Below are positions 52,872 through 61,319 of a stretch of DNA of 64,000 nt, in pieces (position 1 is the first letter of the stretch; the number at the start of each line of letters is the position of its first letter). The stretch is from Tomitella gaofuii. GTDB taxonomy: Bacteria > Actinomycetota > Actinomycetes > Mycobacteriales > Mycobacteriaceae. The DNA lies in the NCBI RefSeq assembly GCF_014126825.1, contig NZ_CP059900.1, positions 3,548,954 through 3,612,953 of the forward strand. Direction: 5' to 3'. The notes under the pieces were generated by a model. That model worked only from the letters and a program-made list of their open reading frames with translations. It was not told the DNA's origin and did no database searches. A program made the position numbers and the translations under genes.

Positions 52872-53659
52872 CCACGCCGACCGCCCTGGGCTTCCGCGAC
52901 AGCCGGACGATGCTGCGCCGCAACCTGCTGCAGATCGTCCGATACAAGTCGCTGACGATCATGCTGATCGCACAGCCGCTGATCTTCCTCGCACTCTTCG
53001 TCTACGTCTTCGGCGCGACCATGGGCGCCGGCCTGCCGGGCGGCGGCGGACGAGGAGATTACCTCGACTTCATCATGCCCGCGATCCTCGTGCTCACCGT
53101 CGCGTCCATCGCCCTCAACACCGCGTACACGATCGCGCTGGACATGGAGAAGGGGATCATCGACCGGTTCCGCACCATGGCCATAGCACGGTCGGCGGTG
53201 CTCACCGGCCGCGTGCTCTCCGCCGTCGTGCTCACCGCCGCCGCACTCGTCATCGTCGTCGCGGTGGCACTCGTGCTCGGATACCGCCCGGCCGGAACGG
53301 TGCTCGGCTGGCTGGGCACCGCGGGGCTGCTTGTTGCGACGACGTTCGCGCTCACCTGGTTGGCCGTCGCCCTCGGCCTCGTCGCGCCGAACGCCGAGAC
53401 GGCGAGCAACACGCCCATGCCGCTGCTGTTCCTGCCGTTCCTGTCCAGCGGGTTCGTGCCCACCGACTCGATGCCCGCCGCCCTGCGCTGGTTCGCCGAG
53501 TACCAACCGTTCACGCCGATCATCAACACGCTGCGGGCGTGGCTGTCCGGCGCCCCCGCCGGCGCGGACGCCTGGTGGGCGTTCGGATGGTGCGCCCTGA
53601 TCGCCGTCGCGTGCTTCCTTTGGGCGCGCCGCCTGTACTCACGGGTGCGGGCACACTGA
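52868..53659 (+). CDS. ABC exporter permease, DrrB type (MerR-controlled)
   Basis: A 263-residue ABC-2 permease with six helices. Landmarks are RRNLLQIVRYKSLTIMLIAQ, LIFLALFVYVFGATMG, MEKGIIDRFRTMAIARSAV and LLFLPFLSSGFVPTDSMPAA. It starts in the ATGA overlap with the ATPase, and the MerR gene begins five bases after its stop. The three form a self-contained drug-efflux operon with an inducible operator. Confidence 0.9.
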   Translation: MTTPTALGFRDSRTMLRRNLLQIVRYKSLTIMLIAQPLIFLALFVYVFGATMGAGLPGGGGRGDYLDFIMPAILVLTVASIALNTAYTIALDMEKGIIDRFRTMAIARSAVLTGRVLSAVVLTAAALVIVVAVALVLGYRPAGTVLGWLGTAGLLVATTFALTWLAVALGLVAPNAETASNTPMPLLFLPFLSSGFVPTDSMPAALRWFAEYQPFTPIINTLRAWLSGAPAGADAWWAFGWCALIAVACFLWARRLYSRVRAH

Positions 53660-53663
53660 TCCC

Positions 53664-54419
53664 ATGCTGACGATCGGCCAACTGGCGGCGCACGCGGGCG
53701 TGACCGTGCGCGCAGTGCGCCACTACCACCGGCTCGGACTGTTGGCCGAGCCGCCGCGGGACCACTCGGGATACCGGCGTTACGACGCGCGCGCCGTCGT
53801 CGACCTGATCCGGATCCGCACGCTCGCCGGGGCGGGCGTGCCGTTGGCGAAGGTGCCGGATCTACTCCGCGCCTCTCCCGCCGACTTCACCGCGGCCGTC
53901 GCTCGCATCGACGACCGGCTGTGCGCGCAGATCCGCCGCCTGGAGGACAACCGGACGGCCATCGCACGGCTGGCCGCGGGTGACAACCTCGCGTTGCCCG
54001 ATTCGGCGGTCGCCTACCTCGCGATGCTGCGCGCCGAGGGCGTCCCCGAGGCGATGGTCGAGGTGGAGCGGGACGCGTGGATCATCCTCGCGGCGCGATG
54101 GCCGGACCGGCTGGACGCGTGGATCGCGGACAAGCGCCGCAGCTTCGACGATCCGCGGATGATGCGCCTCTACCGGCTGTTCGACCTCGACGGGCTCACC
54201 GCCGACAACCCGCGGCTGGCCGAGATCGCGGACCTGCTCGCCGCACTGTCCGAAGCCCACGACCCGGCCGAACAGCCCGACGAACTCGCCGAACAGGCCC
54301 TCGTCGAGCTGCTCGACTCGTTCGCCGACCGCTACGGCCCCCTCGCCGACAGGCTGCAGGAACTCCTGGTGGAGCGGGGCTGGACCGGCTTGAGCAACAT
54401 GCGGCGCACCGGCCGCTGA
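53664..54419 (+). CDS. MerR-family regulator of the DrrAB operon
   Basis: A 251-residue MerR-type regulator. The N-terminal winged HTH is MLTIGQLAAHAGVTVRAVRH followed by YHRLGLLAEPPRDHSGYRRY. A dimerisation helix with LEDNRTAIARLAAGD follows, and a long C-terminal domain (about 115-251) probably binds drugs, as in TipA-like or other multidrug MerR proteins. It is the last gene of the exporter cluster and most likely acts at the 9-3-9 palindrome at 51829-51849. Confidence 0.88.
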   Translation: MLTIGQLAAHAGVTVRAVRHYHRLGLLAEPPRDHSGYRRYDARAVVDLIRIRTLAGAGVPLAKVPDLLRASPADFTAAVARIDDRLCAQIRRLEDNRTAIARLAAGDNLALPDSAVAYLAMLRAEGVPEAMVEVERDAWIILAARWPDRLDAWIADKRRSFDDPRMMRLYRLFDLDGLTADNPRLAEIADLLAALSEAHDPAEQPDELAEQALVELLDSFADRYGPLADRLQELLVERGWTGLSNMRRTGR

Positions 54420-54438
54420 CCGGCTGCGCCGTGGCGGG

Positions 54439-55251
54439 TCAGGCGCCGCTCAGCAGCACCGGCAGGTCCGCGATGGAGTCGATGATGCGGTCGGGCCTGT
54501 CCGGCGACACGTCCACCACTGCTTTGCGGTACTTGCCCGTGCGCACCAGTGCGCCCGTGAGACCGGCGCGCTGCGCCGCGATCACGTCCGAGTGCAGGTC
54601 GTCGCCCACCATCAGCAGCCGCGTGGGCTCCACGCCGACGACCTCCGCCGCCGACAGGAACGCCGTGATCGACGGCTTTCCCACCACGGTGATCCCCTCG
54701 CCGCCCGCCTCCTCCAGCCCGGGGAGGTACAGCCCCGTGTCCACGCGCAGTCCGTCCTCGGTCGCCCACACCACACCCCGGTGCATCGCGACCACCGGCG
54801 TGCCCTCCAGCATCAGCTCGACGACCCGGCTGAGCGTGAGGTGATCGAAGGCCGCGCCCGCCCCGCCGAGCACCACCACCTCGGGGGCATCGCCGTCGAA
54901 CGCCACCCCCGGCATGTCCTCGGTGAGGTCCGCCCCGCTGTTGATCAGCCACACCCGTGCGCCCGGATGCGTCGCCTGCAGGTACTCGGAGGTGAGCACC
55001 GCGGCGGTGAGCACCTCGTCGGCGTCCACCGCGATGCCGCCGGCCGCCAGGCGCTCCACGATATTCGCGCGCGTACGTGAGGTGGTGCTGGTGAGGAACG
55101 CGCGCGGGATGCCGCCGCGCTCCAGCTCGGCGAGAGCATCCGCCGCACCCGGCAGCGGCCGCCAGGACGTGGCGATCACGCCGTCGATGTCCAGCAGCAC
55201 GCCGTCCACGTCCACCGGTTCCGCGCTGCCCGTGCCTGCCCGGTCGCCCAT
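54439..55251 (-). CDS. HAD-superfamily hydrolase, NagD/IIA type
   Basis: A 270-residue phosphatase of the HAD-IIA subclass. Motif I is LLDIDGVIATSWRPLPGA (nucleophile Asp), motif II lies in AFLTSTTSRTRANIVERL, the Lys in VVGKPSITAFLSA and the acid pair in LLMVGDDLHSDVIAAQRAG. ATG 55251 is favoured over longer in-frame starts. It acts on a small phosphorylated metabolite; the substrate is unknown. It converges with the MerR gene. Confidence 0.88.
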   Translation of the reverse strand: MGDRAGTGSAEPVDVDGVLLDIDGVIATSWRPLPGAADALAELERGGIPRAFLTSTTSRTRANIVERLAAGGIAVDADEVLTAAVLTSEYLQATHPGARVWLINSGADLTEDMPGVAFDGDAPEVVVLGGAGAAFDHLTLSRVVELMLEGTPVVAMHRGVVWATEDGLRVDTGLYLPGLEEAGGEGITVVGKPSITAFLSAAEVVGVEPTRLLMVGDDLHSDVIAAQRAGLTGALVRTGKYRKAVVDVSPDRPDRIIDSIADLPVLLSGA

Positions 55252-55324
55252 GTGTTCAGCGTAGTGCCGCGGGCGGCGATCCATCTGCCGTTGCCGCCGC
55301 CCACGCCCGACAGATCCCGCCGTT

Positions 55325-55372
55325 CCAGCAGTCTGGGTACGTCTCCCGCGCAGAACGTACCCAGATTGCTGG
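55325..55372. repeat. Large inverted repeat (palindromic element A)
   Basis: CCAGCAGTCTGGGTACGT (55325-55342) and ACGTACCCAGATTGCTGG (55355-55372) pair over 18 bases with one mismatch around a 12-base loop. No T run follows and it is about 120 bases upstream of the nearest leftward start, so it is more likely an intergenic palindrome than a terminator. Confidence 0.7.
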
Positions 55373-55560
55373 ATCTGCGGACGGACGGCGGGTGGGTGCA
55401 CTCTGCACTGCGCCACAACCTGTCGGCCTACGACGCAACACACGTGACGCCGGCCGTTTCGATCGACGCCACGCTCATCACCATCGCCCGGCCTGCGGTG
55501 CGCCATCGAGCTCCTGCGTCCGCGCACCGCCCGCACCTGACAGTTCCCGGCGGCCAAGTG

Positions 55561-55595
55561 GTTCCTGCACGATCCGCGCGTGCATCGTGCAGAAC
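55561..55595. repeat. Inverted repeat (palindromic element B)
   Basis: GTTCCTGCACGAT (55561-55573) and ATCGTGCAGAAC (55584-55595) pair with one bulged base around a 10-base loop. Its flanks resemble those of element A, suggesting a dispersed palindromic family. Confidence 0.6.
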
Positions 55596-55712
55596 CCGCT
55601 GTTCAGAAGCCCGGGCTCTCCGCCCGTGCGCGCACCCGCCCGCGTGACAACGGCGGAGTAGGTCTAACGTCTGTCCGGTCCAATGGAATGAATGACGCAA
55701 GGGGTACTACTC

Positions 55713-55820
55713 ATGGGAATCGCCGTCGGCATCCTCAACATCATCGTCGCCTCGTTCGGCATCGTGAACGGCTCGCTCAACCTGCTCAACACCGGAAGCA
55801 GCTTCCTGCCCGCCCCGTAG
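55713..55820 (+). CDS. Tiny GSL-motif protein 7 (35 aa)
   Basis: A 35-codon ORF beginning MGIAVGILNIIVASFGIVNG and ending GSSFLPAP, with CAAGGGG nine bases before ATG and a hairpin after it. It is strongly hydrophobic with GSLNLL in the middle; FGIVNGSLNLL aligns directly with FDFVNGSLANL of tiny ORF 6, 23 kb away. No charged residue is present at all, unusual for a soluble peptide, so it probably inserts in a membrane. Confidence 0.7.
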   Translation: MGIAVGILNIIVASFGIVNGSLNLLNTGSSFLPAP

Positions 55821-55842
55821 GGTCGCCGGCCCGATCGACGAC

Positions 55843-55878
55843 GCGGCGTGCTCCGGACCGAATGGGGGGGCACGCCGC
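55843..55878 (+). terminator. Hairpin after tiny ORF 7
   Basis: GCGGCGTGC (55843-55851) and GCACGCCGC (55870-55878) pair over nine bases around an 18-base loop, 22 bases past the stop. No T run. Confidence 0.5.
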
Positions 55879-56056
55879 GCTGCACACCCTGCTAACCTCA
55901 CCGTCATGCTCATCGAGTTCATGCGCCTGCGCGCCCGCTGACCCGGCGCACTCCGCCCGCCGCCACTGGCGGGCCTCGGACCCGGCGGTCAGAACCCTGC
56001 CGGCTCCGACGTGTCGCCGATGGATCGATTCTCCTTCGACCGACAGGCAATCACGC

Positions 56057-56923
56057 ATGTCTCTTTTCCACTCCGATGCAGGTGCACCGACCTATCTGCT
56101 CGTGCACGGATCCGGTACGAGCTCGTTCATGTGGGCCCCGATCCAGCGGGCGCTCGCACTGCGCGGCGTCCGCTCGTACGCCATCGACCTGCCCGGTCAC
56201 GGGCTCGACGCCCCGTACTCGCGGTCGTATCAGGCACCCCAGGACCTGGACGCGTGGGCGGCTGAACCCTCTCCGCTCGCGACGATCACGCTGGAGGACA
56301 ACGTCGAGGCGGTGGCCGATGCCGCCCGGCGGCTGCGCGAGCACGGGCCCGTCGTCCTGGTGGGCGCAAGCCTGGGCGGCATCACCATCGGCCGGGCCGC
56401 CAGTGTGGCACCGGAACTCGTCGACGGGCTGGTCTACGTCTCCGCCTGGGCGTGCGTGGAGCGGTCGGGGCCGTACGAGTACATGACGGAGCCGGAATTC
56501 TCTTCCAGCCTGCTGCCCGGCCTGGCGGGACTCAACGTCGGCGACCCCGGGGCTCTCGGCGTCGGGCGGGCGAACTACCGCACCGCGGACCCGGACCTGC
56601 TCGCCGGGTTGAAGTCGGCGACGATGGCCGAGGTGACGCAGAGCCGATTCCTCGCGTTCCTCACCATCATGCAGCCCGACGAATCCGTGGCCGTCATGAT
56701 GGGCGACAGCCGTGTGGACCCGGACGCGTGGGGACCGATCCCCCGCATGTTCGTACGATTGACCGAGGACCGTTCGATACCGATCACCATGCAGGACAGG
56801 ATGATCCGCGAAGCCGACGAGCGGTTCCCGGACAATCCGTTCACGGTGCGGACGTTGCGCGCCTCGCACGCCGGGTTCGCGCTCGACGGCGACGGGTTCG
56901 CCGAGGTGCTGCTGCGCCCCTGA
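56057..56923 (+). CDS. Alpha/beta-fold hydrolase (esterase)
   Basis: A 288-residue hydrolase starting MSLFHSDAGAPTYLLVHGSG (ATG 56057). The oxyanion motif is LLVHGSGTSSFMW, the nucleophile is in LVGASLGGITIGRAA and the catalytic His in LRASHAGFALDGDGF. It resembles the methylesterase/hydroxynitrile-lyase-like group. No export signal, so cytoplasmic. Its 5' flank carries an 11-codon ATG-TGA ORF (55906-55941) of unclear meaning. Substrate unknown. Confidence 0.85.
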   Translation: MSLFHSDAGAPTYLLVHGSGTSSFMWAPIQRALALRGVRSYAIDLPGHGLDAPYSRSYQAPQDLDAWAAEPSPLATITLEDNVEAVADAARRLREHGPVVLVGASLGGITIGRAASVAPELVDGLVYVSAWACVERSGPYEYMTEPEFSSSLLPGLAGLNVGDPGALGVGRANYRTADPDLLAGLKSATMAEVTQSRFLAFLTIMQPDESVAVMMGDSRVDPDAWGPIPRMFVRLTEDRSIPITMQDRMIREADERFPDNPFTVRTLRASHAGFALDGDGFAEVLLRP

Positions 56924-56955
56924 GCGAGCTCGCCGGTTTTCACCGCGCCGAGCAC

Positions 56956-57000
56956 GGCAGCGCCGGCCCCGGGGCGGATGCTCCCGGGACCGGCGCTGCC
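56956..57000. terminator. Bidirectional terminator
   Basis: GGCAGCGCCGGCCCCGGG (56956-56973) pairs with CCCGGGACCGGCGCTGCC (56983-57000) with one mismatch, between convergent genes. Confidence 0.8.
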
Positions 57001-57010
57001 ACTTGCGGAA

Positions 57011-57667
57011 CTACTTCTCGGTGCCGAACAGGCTGCCCAGGCTGCCGAACAGGCCCAGGCTGCCGAGGCCGGCGTCGTCGCCACCCGTCGTCGTGCAGCC
57101 GGTGACGGTGACCGGTCCCGCCCAGCCCTTTTCCTCCGCCGCGGCCCATCCGCCCGCGGGGCTGCCCCGGTACATCTTGAACGTGACCGTGTGCGTGCCG
57201 TCCTCGGTCGGCGCGATTCCCAGATCGTCGAGGTTCACGGTGTTCTCATCCACCGCGACGTCCCAGCCGTACTTGTCGCCGTACTTGTCGTTCAGGGCCT
57301 GCGCCGCATCAGCCTGGTTGGTGACGACCGGGCGGTACACGTCGAAGAACTCGCCCTCCCCGCCGTCGATCTTCGCGTCCTCGTCGTCCACGCGGAAATC
57401 CGCCACCCAGTTGATCGCGTCGCTGTTCTTCGCGTCCAGAGTGAAGTCGACCGTGCAGTTGTCGTACCCGGTGGCCGTGACGGTGACCCGCTCGTCCGGG
57501 GAGTAAGTGACGGTCCCGGTGGCCTCGGCCTCGGTCGCCTCCGGGGATGCCCCCAAGCTTCCGAGCGAGCCGCTCGGCGCCGCCGCGGCGATCCCCGGTG
57601 CGACGAACGCGCCGGCCAGGGCCACCGCGCCGATACCCGCGAGCATCGAAGTCCGTACTGTACGCAT
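57011..57667 (-). CDS. Secreted protein with GSLG at both ends of the mature chain (paralogue A)
   Basis: A 218-residue exported protein. AAGG precedes ATG 57667; the signal is MRTVRTSMLAGIGAVALAGA, ending near AAAAP. The mature N-terminus contains GSLGSLGAS. The body is a beta-rich domain with two Cys (GYDNCTVDF and VTVTGCTTTGG), and the C-terminus reads FGSLGSLFGTEK. The gene at 60052-60819 has the same plan: signal, GSLG, CTVD domain, second Cys, GSLGSLF. Likely a surface protein; function unknown. Confidence 0.82.
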   Translation of the reverse strand: MRTVRTSMLAGIGAVALAGAFVAPGIAAAAPSGSLGSLGASPEATEAEATGTVTYSPDERVTVTATGYDNCTVDFTLDAKNSDAINWVADFRVDDEDAKIDGGEGEFFDVYRPVVTNQADAAQALNDKYGDKYGWDVAVDENTVNLDDLGIAPTEDGTHTVTFKMYRGSPAGGWAAAEEKGWAGPVTVTGCTTTGGDDAGLGSLGLFGSLGSLFGTEK

Positions 57668-58178
57668 GAAATTCACAACCTTCTCTTTTGCGCGATCTCG
57701 ACAAAACAGTTGAATCGCCCGGTTCCACAGCAGGTCCTCGCGCCGAGATCCGCCGGAATCCGAGTCATGATGGGGACCATACACACGGGGTACGACAACA
57801 AGGAAGTTGTCCCGAAAACTGCACATCCGGCGTCATCCGAACGTCTTATGCCGCTTGTGGACGGGCGGCTGATCGGATAGATTTCCAGCCCGACGGACCG
57901 GGACGGATGGCGGTCGATCACCACCGGGCGGGTCGCGGGCGCCCCCTGAACGTCACGATACTTACCCGAGTTTTCCTGGACTTTTCCCCGCGCACCCTCT
58001 CGCTTCGCAGACGAGAGCCTGCGCCGCGGCGCAGCGGGGCCGGAACCGGAAGGACCGTCGAGTGGAATCGTTTTCCCGACGAATTCCGTCCAACTCGACT
58101 TGCCTAGCGTCGTCCACCCTTGCTAGACAAAAGGGACAGCCGAAACAGTGGGCAGAAATCGCGGAGAGGCCGGGAAAA
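57668..58178. other. Intergenic region
   Basis: About 510 bases between divergent genes. The left part is the promoter of the leftward secreted protein. I find only minor dyads (ACAAC/GTTGT near 57797; CTCTCG/CGAGAG near 57999) and a TTGC-TAG direct repeat near 58100. No ORF with a ribosome-binding site or RNA gene is apparent. Confidence 0.4.
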
Positions 58179-58547
58179 ATGAAGACCTACGCCGTACGGG
58201 TGAACTCCGACGCGCACGGCTGGACCCTCGAGGTTCCCGCACTCGGCCGCGCCGCATTCGCGCGCAACATCCGCGACGTCGACGGAAAGTCCACCGACCT
58301 CATCTGCGCCGCGACGGGCCTCGGCGCGGCCGATATCGCACTGGACATCACCTGGCCCGCGCCCATCATGGACGCATTGCACCGGATCGACGAGGCGCGG
58401 CGTCACCGGCGGAGGGCGCAGGAGACCGAGGCGCAGACGCTCCGTGATGGCATCCGTGAGCTTCGCGAATGCGGGGCGACCTTCCGGGACGTGGGCGCGC
58501 TGGTCGGCCTGTCGCACCAGCGGGTGCACCAGTTAGCCGAGGGCTGA
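58179..58547 (+). CDS. HicB-like antitoxin/HTH protein
   Basis: A 122-residue protein from ATG 58179 (GAGAGG upstream). The N-terminal part MKTYAVRVNSDAHGWTLEVP resembles the strand-rich HicB fold, and the C-terminal end (IRELRECGATFRDVGALVGL then SHQRVHQLAEG) is a helix-turn-helix. The middle is a charged helix (RHRRRAQETEAQTLRD). No HicA-type toxin is next to it. Function as an antitoxin or DNA-binding protein is inferred. It overlaps the end of the convergent gene by 15 bases. Confidence 0.65.
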   Translation: MKTYAVRVNSDAHGWTLEVPALGRAAFARNIRDVDGKSTDLICAATGLGAADIALDITWPAPIMDALHRIDEARRHRRRAQETEAQTLRDGIRELRECGATFRDVGALVGLSHQRVHQLAEG

Positions 58548-59294
58548 TCCGAACGCCGGCGGCACGGGCACGTACCGGCTGGCGGGCACCACGTCGATCT
58601 TCTCCGCCGCGCCGAATGTGGCCGTCGACGCGCTCATCGCCTCGGTCCGCCGCGTGAGCTCCGCCTTGGCGTCGTCGCGCTCGCGGTCGACGCCGTAGAA
58701 GGCGTAGATGTCGGTTTTGGCGGCGTCGGGGAACTGTTCCTCGACGATTGCCGTGAGCGCGGACGCACCGTCCGTCACCGCGCGGACCACGAAGTTCTGC
58801 ACGTACCCGAAGGTGCCCTGCACGTCGATGGCCACCTGCGTGTGGTGGTCCTGCCAGCGCGAACGCCAGTACTCAGGGTCCATGCCGTCGGGCCGCCGCA
58901 GCAGGGCGACGCCGGTGAACCCGCGGACCCGCGCGTCGGGGCCGGTACCTTCCGGCGTCGGCATCGCCACCGGCACCGACTCGGTGACGAGCCACCCCTC
59001 GATCCGGCCCGCGTGCGATTGCAGGATCTCCTCGATCCGCCGGCGCTCGGGTCCCTGGCACCGGTCCAGCCAGACGGCGACGAACGCGGCGACGGGGCGC
59101 TCGAACGTGGTCAGCCGCAGTGGCGCGTCGGCAACTGCCCCGTCATCGGCGCACACCTGCACGCCGCGCGCCCCGGCCGCGGCGATTCTCCCGGCCACCG
59201 GGCCGCGCAGCCCGGCCGAGAATGCGTCGCGGTCGGGTACATCCCCCGCGCCCGCCTCGTCGGCGCGCCACAACGCGTAGATCACCTTTTCCAT
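58533..59294 (-). CDS. EthD-domain-like protein
   Basis: A 253-residue protein with GGGAGAAG before ATG 59294, starting MEKVIYALWRADEAGAGDVP. The C-terminal half has an EthD/dimeric alpha-beta-barrel type sequence: DPEYWRSRWQDHHTQVAIDV, GTFGYVQNFVVRAVTDG. The ligand or reaction is unknown; EthD-like proteins often accompany degradation or redox genes. It is divergent from the SRPBCC gene, with about 225 bases between starts. Confidence 0.7.
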   Translation of the reverse strand: MEKVIYALWRADEAGAGDVPDRDAFSAGLRGPVAGRIAAAGARGVQVCADDGAVADAPLRLTTFERPVAAFVAVWLDRCQGPERRRIEEILQSHAGRIEGWLVTESVPVAMPTPEGTGPDARVRGFTGVALLRRPDGMDPEYWRSRWQDHHTQVAIDVQGTFGYVQNFVVRAVTDGASALTAIVEEQFPDAAKTDIYAFYGVDRERDDAKAELTRRTEAMSASTATFGAAEKIDVVPASRYVPVPPAFGSALG

Positions 59295-59519
59295 CGGCTT
59301 CTCCCGTCCGCCGCCCTCCGTCGCACCCCGCCCACCTTCCGCCGGGGCAGTACCTGATGGTCTACCGTCGGGTCCGCGCCGCCGTTGTGAGGGGTGCCAC
59401 TGGCCGGGAGCGCCCTCGCCCACTACGCTCCATGTGGCTGTAAACGCGGGTTGCAGATATCGGGCCCGCAGCGGGACGGCCGCCCCGCCCCGCCGATCCT
59501 GGACAGAATGGAGCACCCC

Positions 59520-59972
59520 GTGACCGACGAGCTGAAGGCCACCATCGAGATCGACGCGCCCCTGGAGAAGGTGTGGACGATCGTCTCCGACCTCAAGCGC
59601 ATGGGCGAGTGGAGCCCGATGACGCGCAAGATGCGCGTGACCGGCCCCGTGGGCGTGGGCGCCAAGACGTTCAACCTCAACAAGTCGGGCTGGCGCGTGT
59701 GGCCGACGACCTCCAAGGTGGTGCGCTACGAGCCGAACAAGCAGATCGCGTTCCGCGTCAACGAGAACCGCACGATCTGGTCTTACGAGCTGAACAGCGA
59801 CGGCCACACCACCACCGTCACCGAGCGCCGCGAGGCGCCCGAGGGCACGTCGAAGGTCTCGCAGTTCCTGGTCCAGTACCTCATGGGCGGCACCGAACCG
59901 TTCGAGCAGAACCTCACCAAGGGCATGGACGCGACGCTCGCCCGCATCAAGCGCGAGGCCGAGGCCGCCTGA
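59520..59972 (+). CDS. SRPBCC-fold protein
   Basis: A 150-residue START-like protein. GTG 59520 is favoured because GGAG lies seven bases upstream (inside an alternative ATG at 59508). It starts VTDELKATIEIDAPLEKVWT with IVSDLKRMGEWSPMTRKMRV, the standard first elements, and ends in a long C-terminal helix (GTEPFEQNLTKGMDATLARI). It probably binds a hydrophobic ligand. A perfect bidirectional terminator follows. Confidence 0.85.
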   Translation: MTDELKATIEIDAPLEKVWTIVSDLKRMGEWSPMTRKMRVTGPVGVGAKTFNLNKSGWRVWPTTSKVVRYEPNKQIAFRVNENRTIWSYELNSDGHTTTVTERREAPEGTSKVSQFLVQYLMGGTEPFEQNLTKGMDATLARIKREAEAA

Positions 59973-59990
59973 CACCACGTAGCGCGTGAC

Positions 59991-60033
59991 GCCGCTGCGC
60001 CCCGCACTCGTGCAGAGTGCGGGGCGCAGCGGC
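59991..60033. terminator. Long bidirectional terminator
   Basis: GCCGCTGCGCCCCGCACTC (59991-60009) and GAGTGCGGGGCGCAGCGGC (60015-60033) form a perfect 19-bp stem with a 5-base loop between convergent genes. Confidence 0.9.
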
Positions 60034-60051
60034 GGACTGCCAGCCGCCCGA

Positions 60052-60819
60052 TCAGCTGGCGAACAGCGAACCGAGCGAACCGCCGCCGAACAGCGAGCCC
60101 AGCGAGCCGGAGAAGATCCCTTCACCGCAGAACGGCCCCTCGCCCTCGGCCGGCACTGCGGTACCGGTGAGGTGCTGGCTGCCCTGGATCAGGTCGGCCG
60201 ACGAAGTGCCGACTCCGTGGTACTCGATGACGAAGTGACTGTCGGCGGGCAGCGAGCCGTCCACTGCGGTGATCGTGAACGTGAAGGTGCCGTCCTCGTT
60301 CTCGACAGGTCCGGCGACGTTGAGGTCGTCGGGCCCGACGCCGGTCACCCACCTGTCGGTCGTATGCATCGAGGTGGCGAACCACGTGTCGTCGGCGGGC
60401 TTGATCGACACATCGGACTGGGCGTAGGCGTAGCCGGCGGGCAGCGTGACCGTGAGCGAGAAGTCGTTGATCGCCCGGTCGGTGGCAGCGACGGTGCGCC
60501 AGTACATGCCGTCCGAGGACGGCCACTTGTCGGTGCGCAGATAGCCCGCGGAGTCGAACTCCGGCGACACGAACACGTCGAGGTCCGCCGTCGCGGAACT
60601 GTCGAGCGCGAAGTTCGTCGCCGCATGCCAGTCGACGGTGCAACCGTTCGACACATCACCGCTGTGTTTGCCGCTGGCGGGAAGCTCGTAGGTCGGCTGC
60701 GCGGCGGACGAGCCGACGCTGCCGAGTGAGCCCGTCAGCGGCGCGGCGGCCGCGACGGCCGGCACCGCGAGGGCGATGATCCCGGCCGAGGCCAGGGCTG
60801 CTGCTGATCGAATCCTCAT
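60052..60819 (-). CDS. Secreted protein with GSLG at both ends of the mature chain (paralogue B)
   Basis: A 255-residue exported protein. AAGGAG lies nine bases before ATG 60819; the signal is MRIRSAAALASAGIIALAVP, ending near AAAAP. The mature N-terminus carries TGSLGSVGSS; the C-terminus has two GSLGSLF units separated by GGG. The beta-rich body has Cys in SNGCTVDWH and GPFCGEG, matching the CTVD/second-Cys plan of the protein at 57011-57667. Likely surface-exposed; function unknown. Confidence 0.82.
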   Translation of the reverse strand: MRIRSAAALASAGIIALAVPAVAAAAPLTGSLGSVGSSAAQPTYELPASGKHSGDVSNGCTVDWHAATNFALDSSATADLDVFVSPEFDSAGYLRTDKWPSSDGMYWRTVAATDRAINDFSLTVTLPAGYAYAQSDVSIKPADDTWFATSMHTTDRWVTGVGPDDLNVAGPVENEDGTFTFTITAVDGSLPADSHFVIEYHGVGTSSADLIQGSQHLTGTAVPAEGEGPFCGEGIFSGSLGSLFGGGSLGSLFAS

Positions 60820-61319
60820 TCTGACGGCTCCTTGTCTCATGGTGCGGAGTGCACCGAATCCGTGGTTCGCGGTCGCAGTCCTGCAGGCTCACCGCGGGCA
60901 CACGCTCCGGGATGCTGTGCAGTGCGACGACGGGCCGAGGCATGGACGATGACTGCCGCAGACCACCGCCGGAGCCGGGGCGCGCACTCACGGTATGCAC
61001 GCAACGGCCGGCGAATCCAGGCGGACTGAAAATATCCCGCGTTCACCTGTCACGCGTGCGACTGTCACCCGATCGAACGACGTGACGCCTCGTCGTACCC
61101 GCGGTCGCCCCACTCATGGACGTCCGATGTCTCCGGCCCCGCCTCGACGGTCCCCCCGGTGAGGCCGCACCTTCGCGCTCCGCCGCGAACGGGTGGCACA
61201 GCGGCGTCGGATCGTGGTCGTCGACCAGGATGACGCCCGCACCCGCACCGCACGCCCCCTGGCTTTCGCAGAGCAGCCGGTGGTGCCGCGATGGCAAGAC
61301 CGTGCTGCACAATGGCCCC
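60820..61319. other. Intergenic region between divergent genes
   Basis: About 500 bases containing the promoters of the leftward secreted protein and the rightward moeA. In-frame starts upstream of moeA (for example 61116) lack coding character. No RNA gene, operator or repeat stands out. Confidence 0.4.

Larger units (their letters stand above)
55252..55712. other. Intergenic region with two palindromic elements
   Basis: About 460 bases without a supported gene. It contains two hairpin elements, at 55325-55372 and 55561-55595, each preceded by a related GACAG[A/T]TCCCG box (near 55309 and 55539). The part just before 55713 holds the ribosome-binding site of tiny ORF 7. Confidence 0.5.

Noticed and set aside
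55906..55941. 11-codon ORF MLIEFMRLRAR as a leader peptide
   Set aside because: There is no ribosome-binding site, no Cys or repeated codon, and no clear attenuator hairpins before the hydrolase, so I do not annotate it as a gene.
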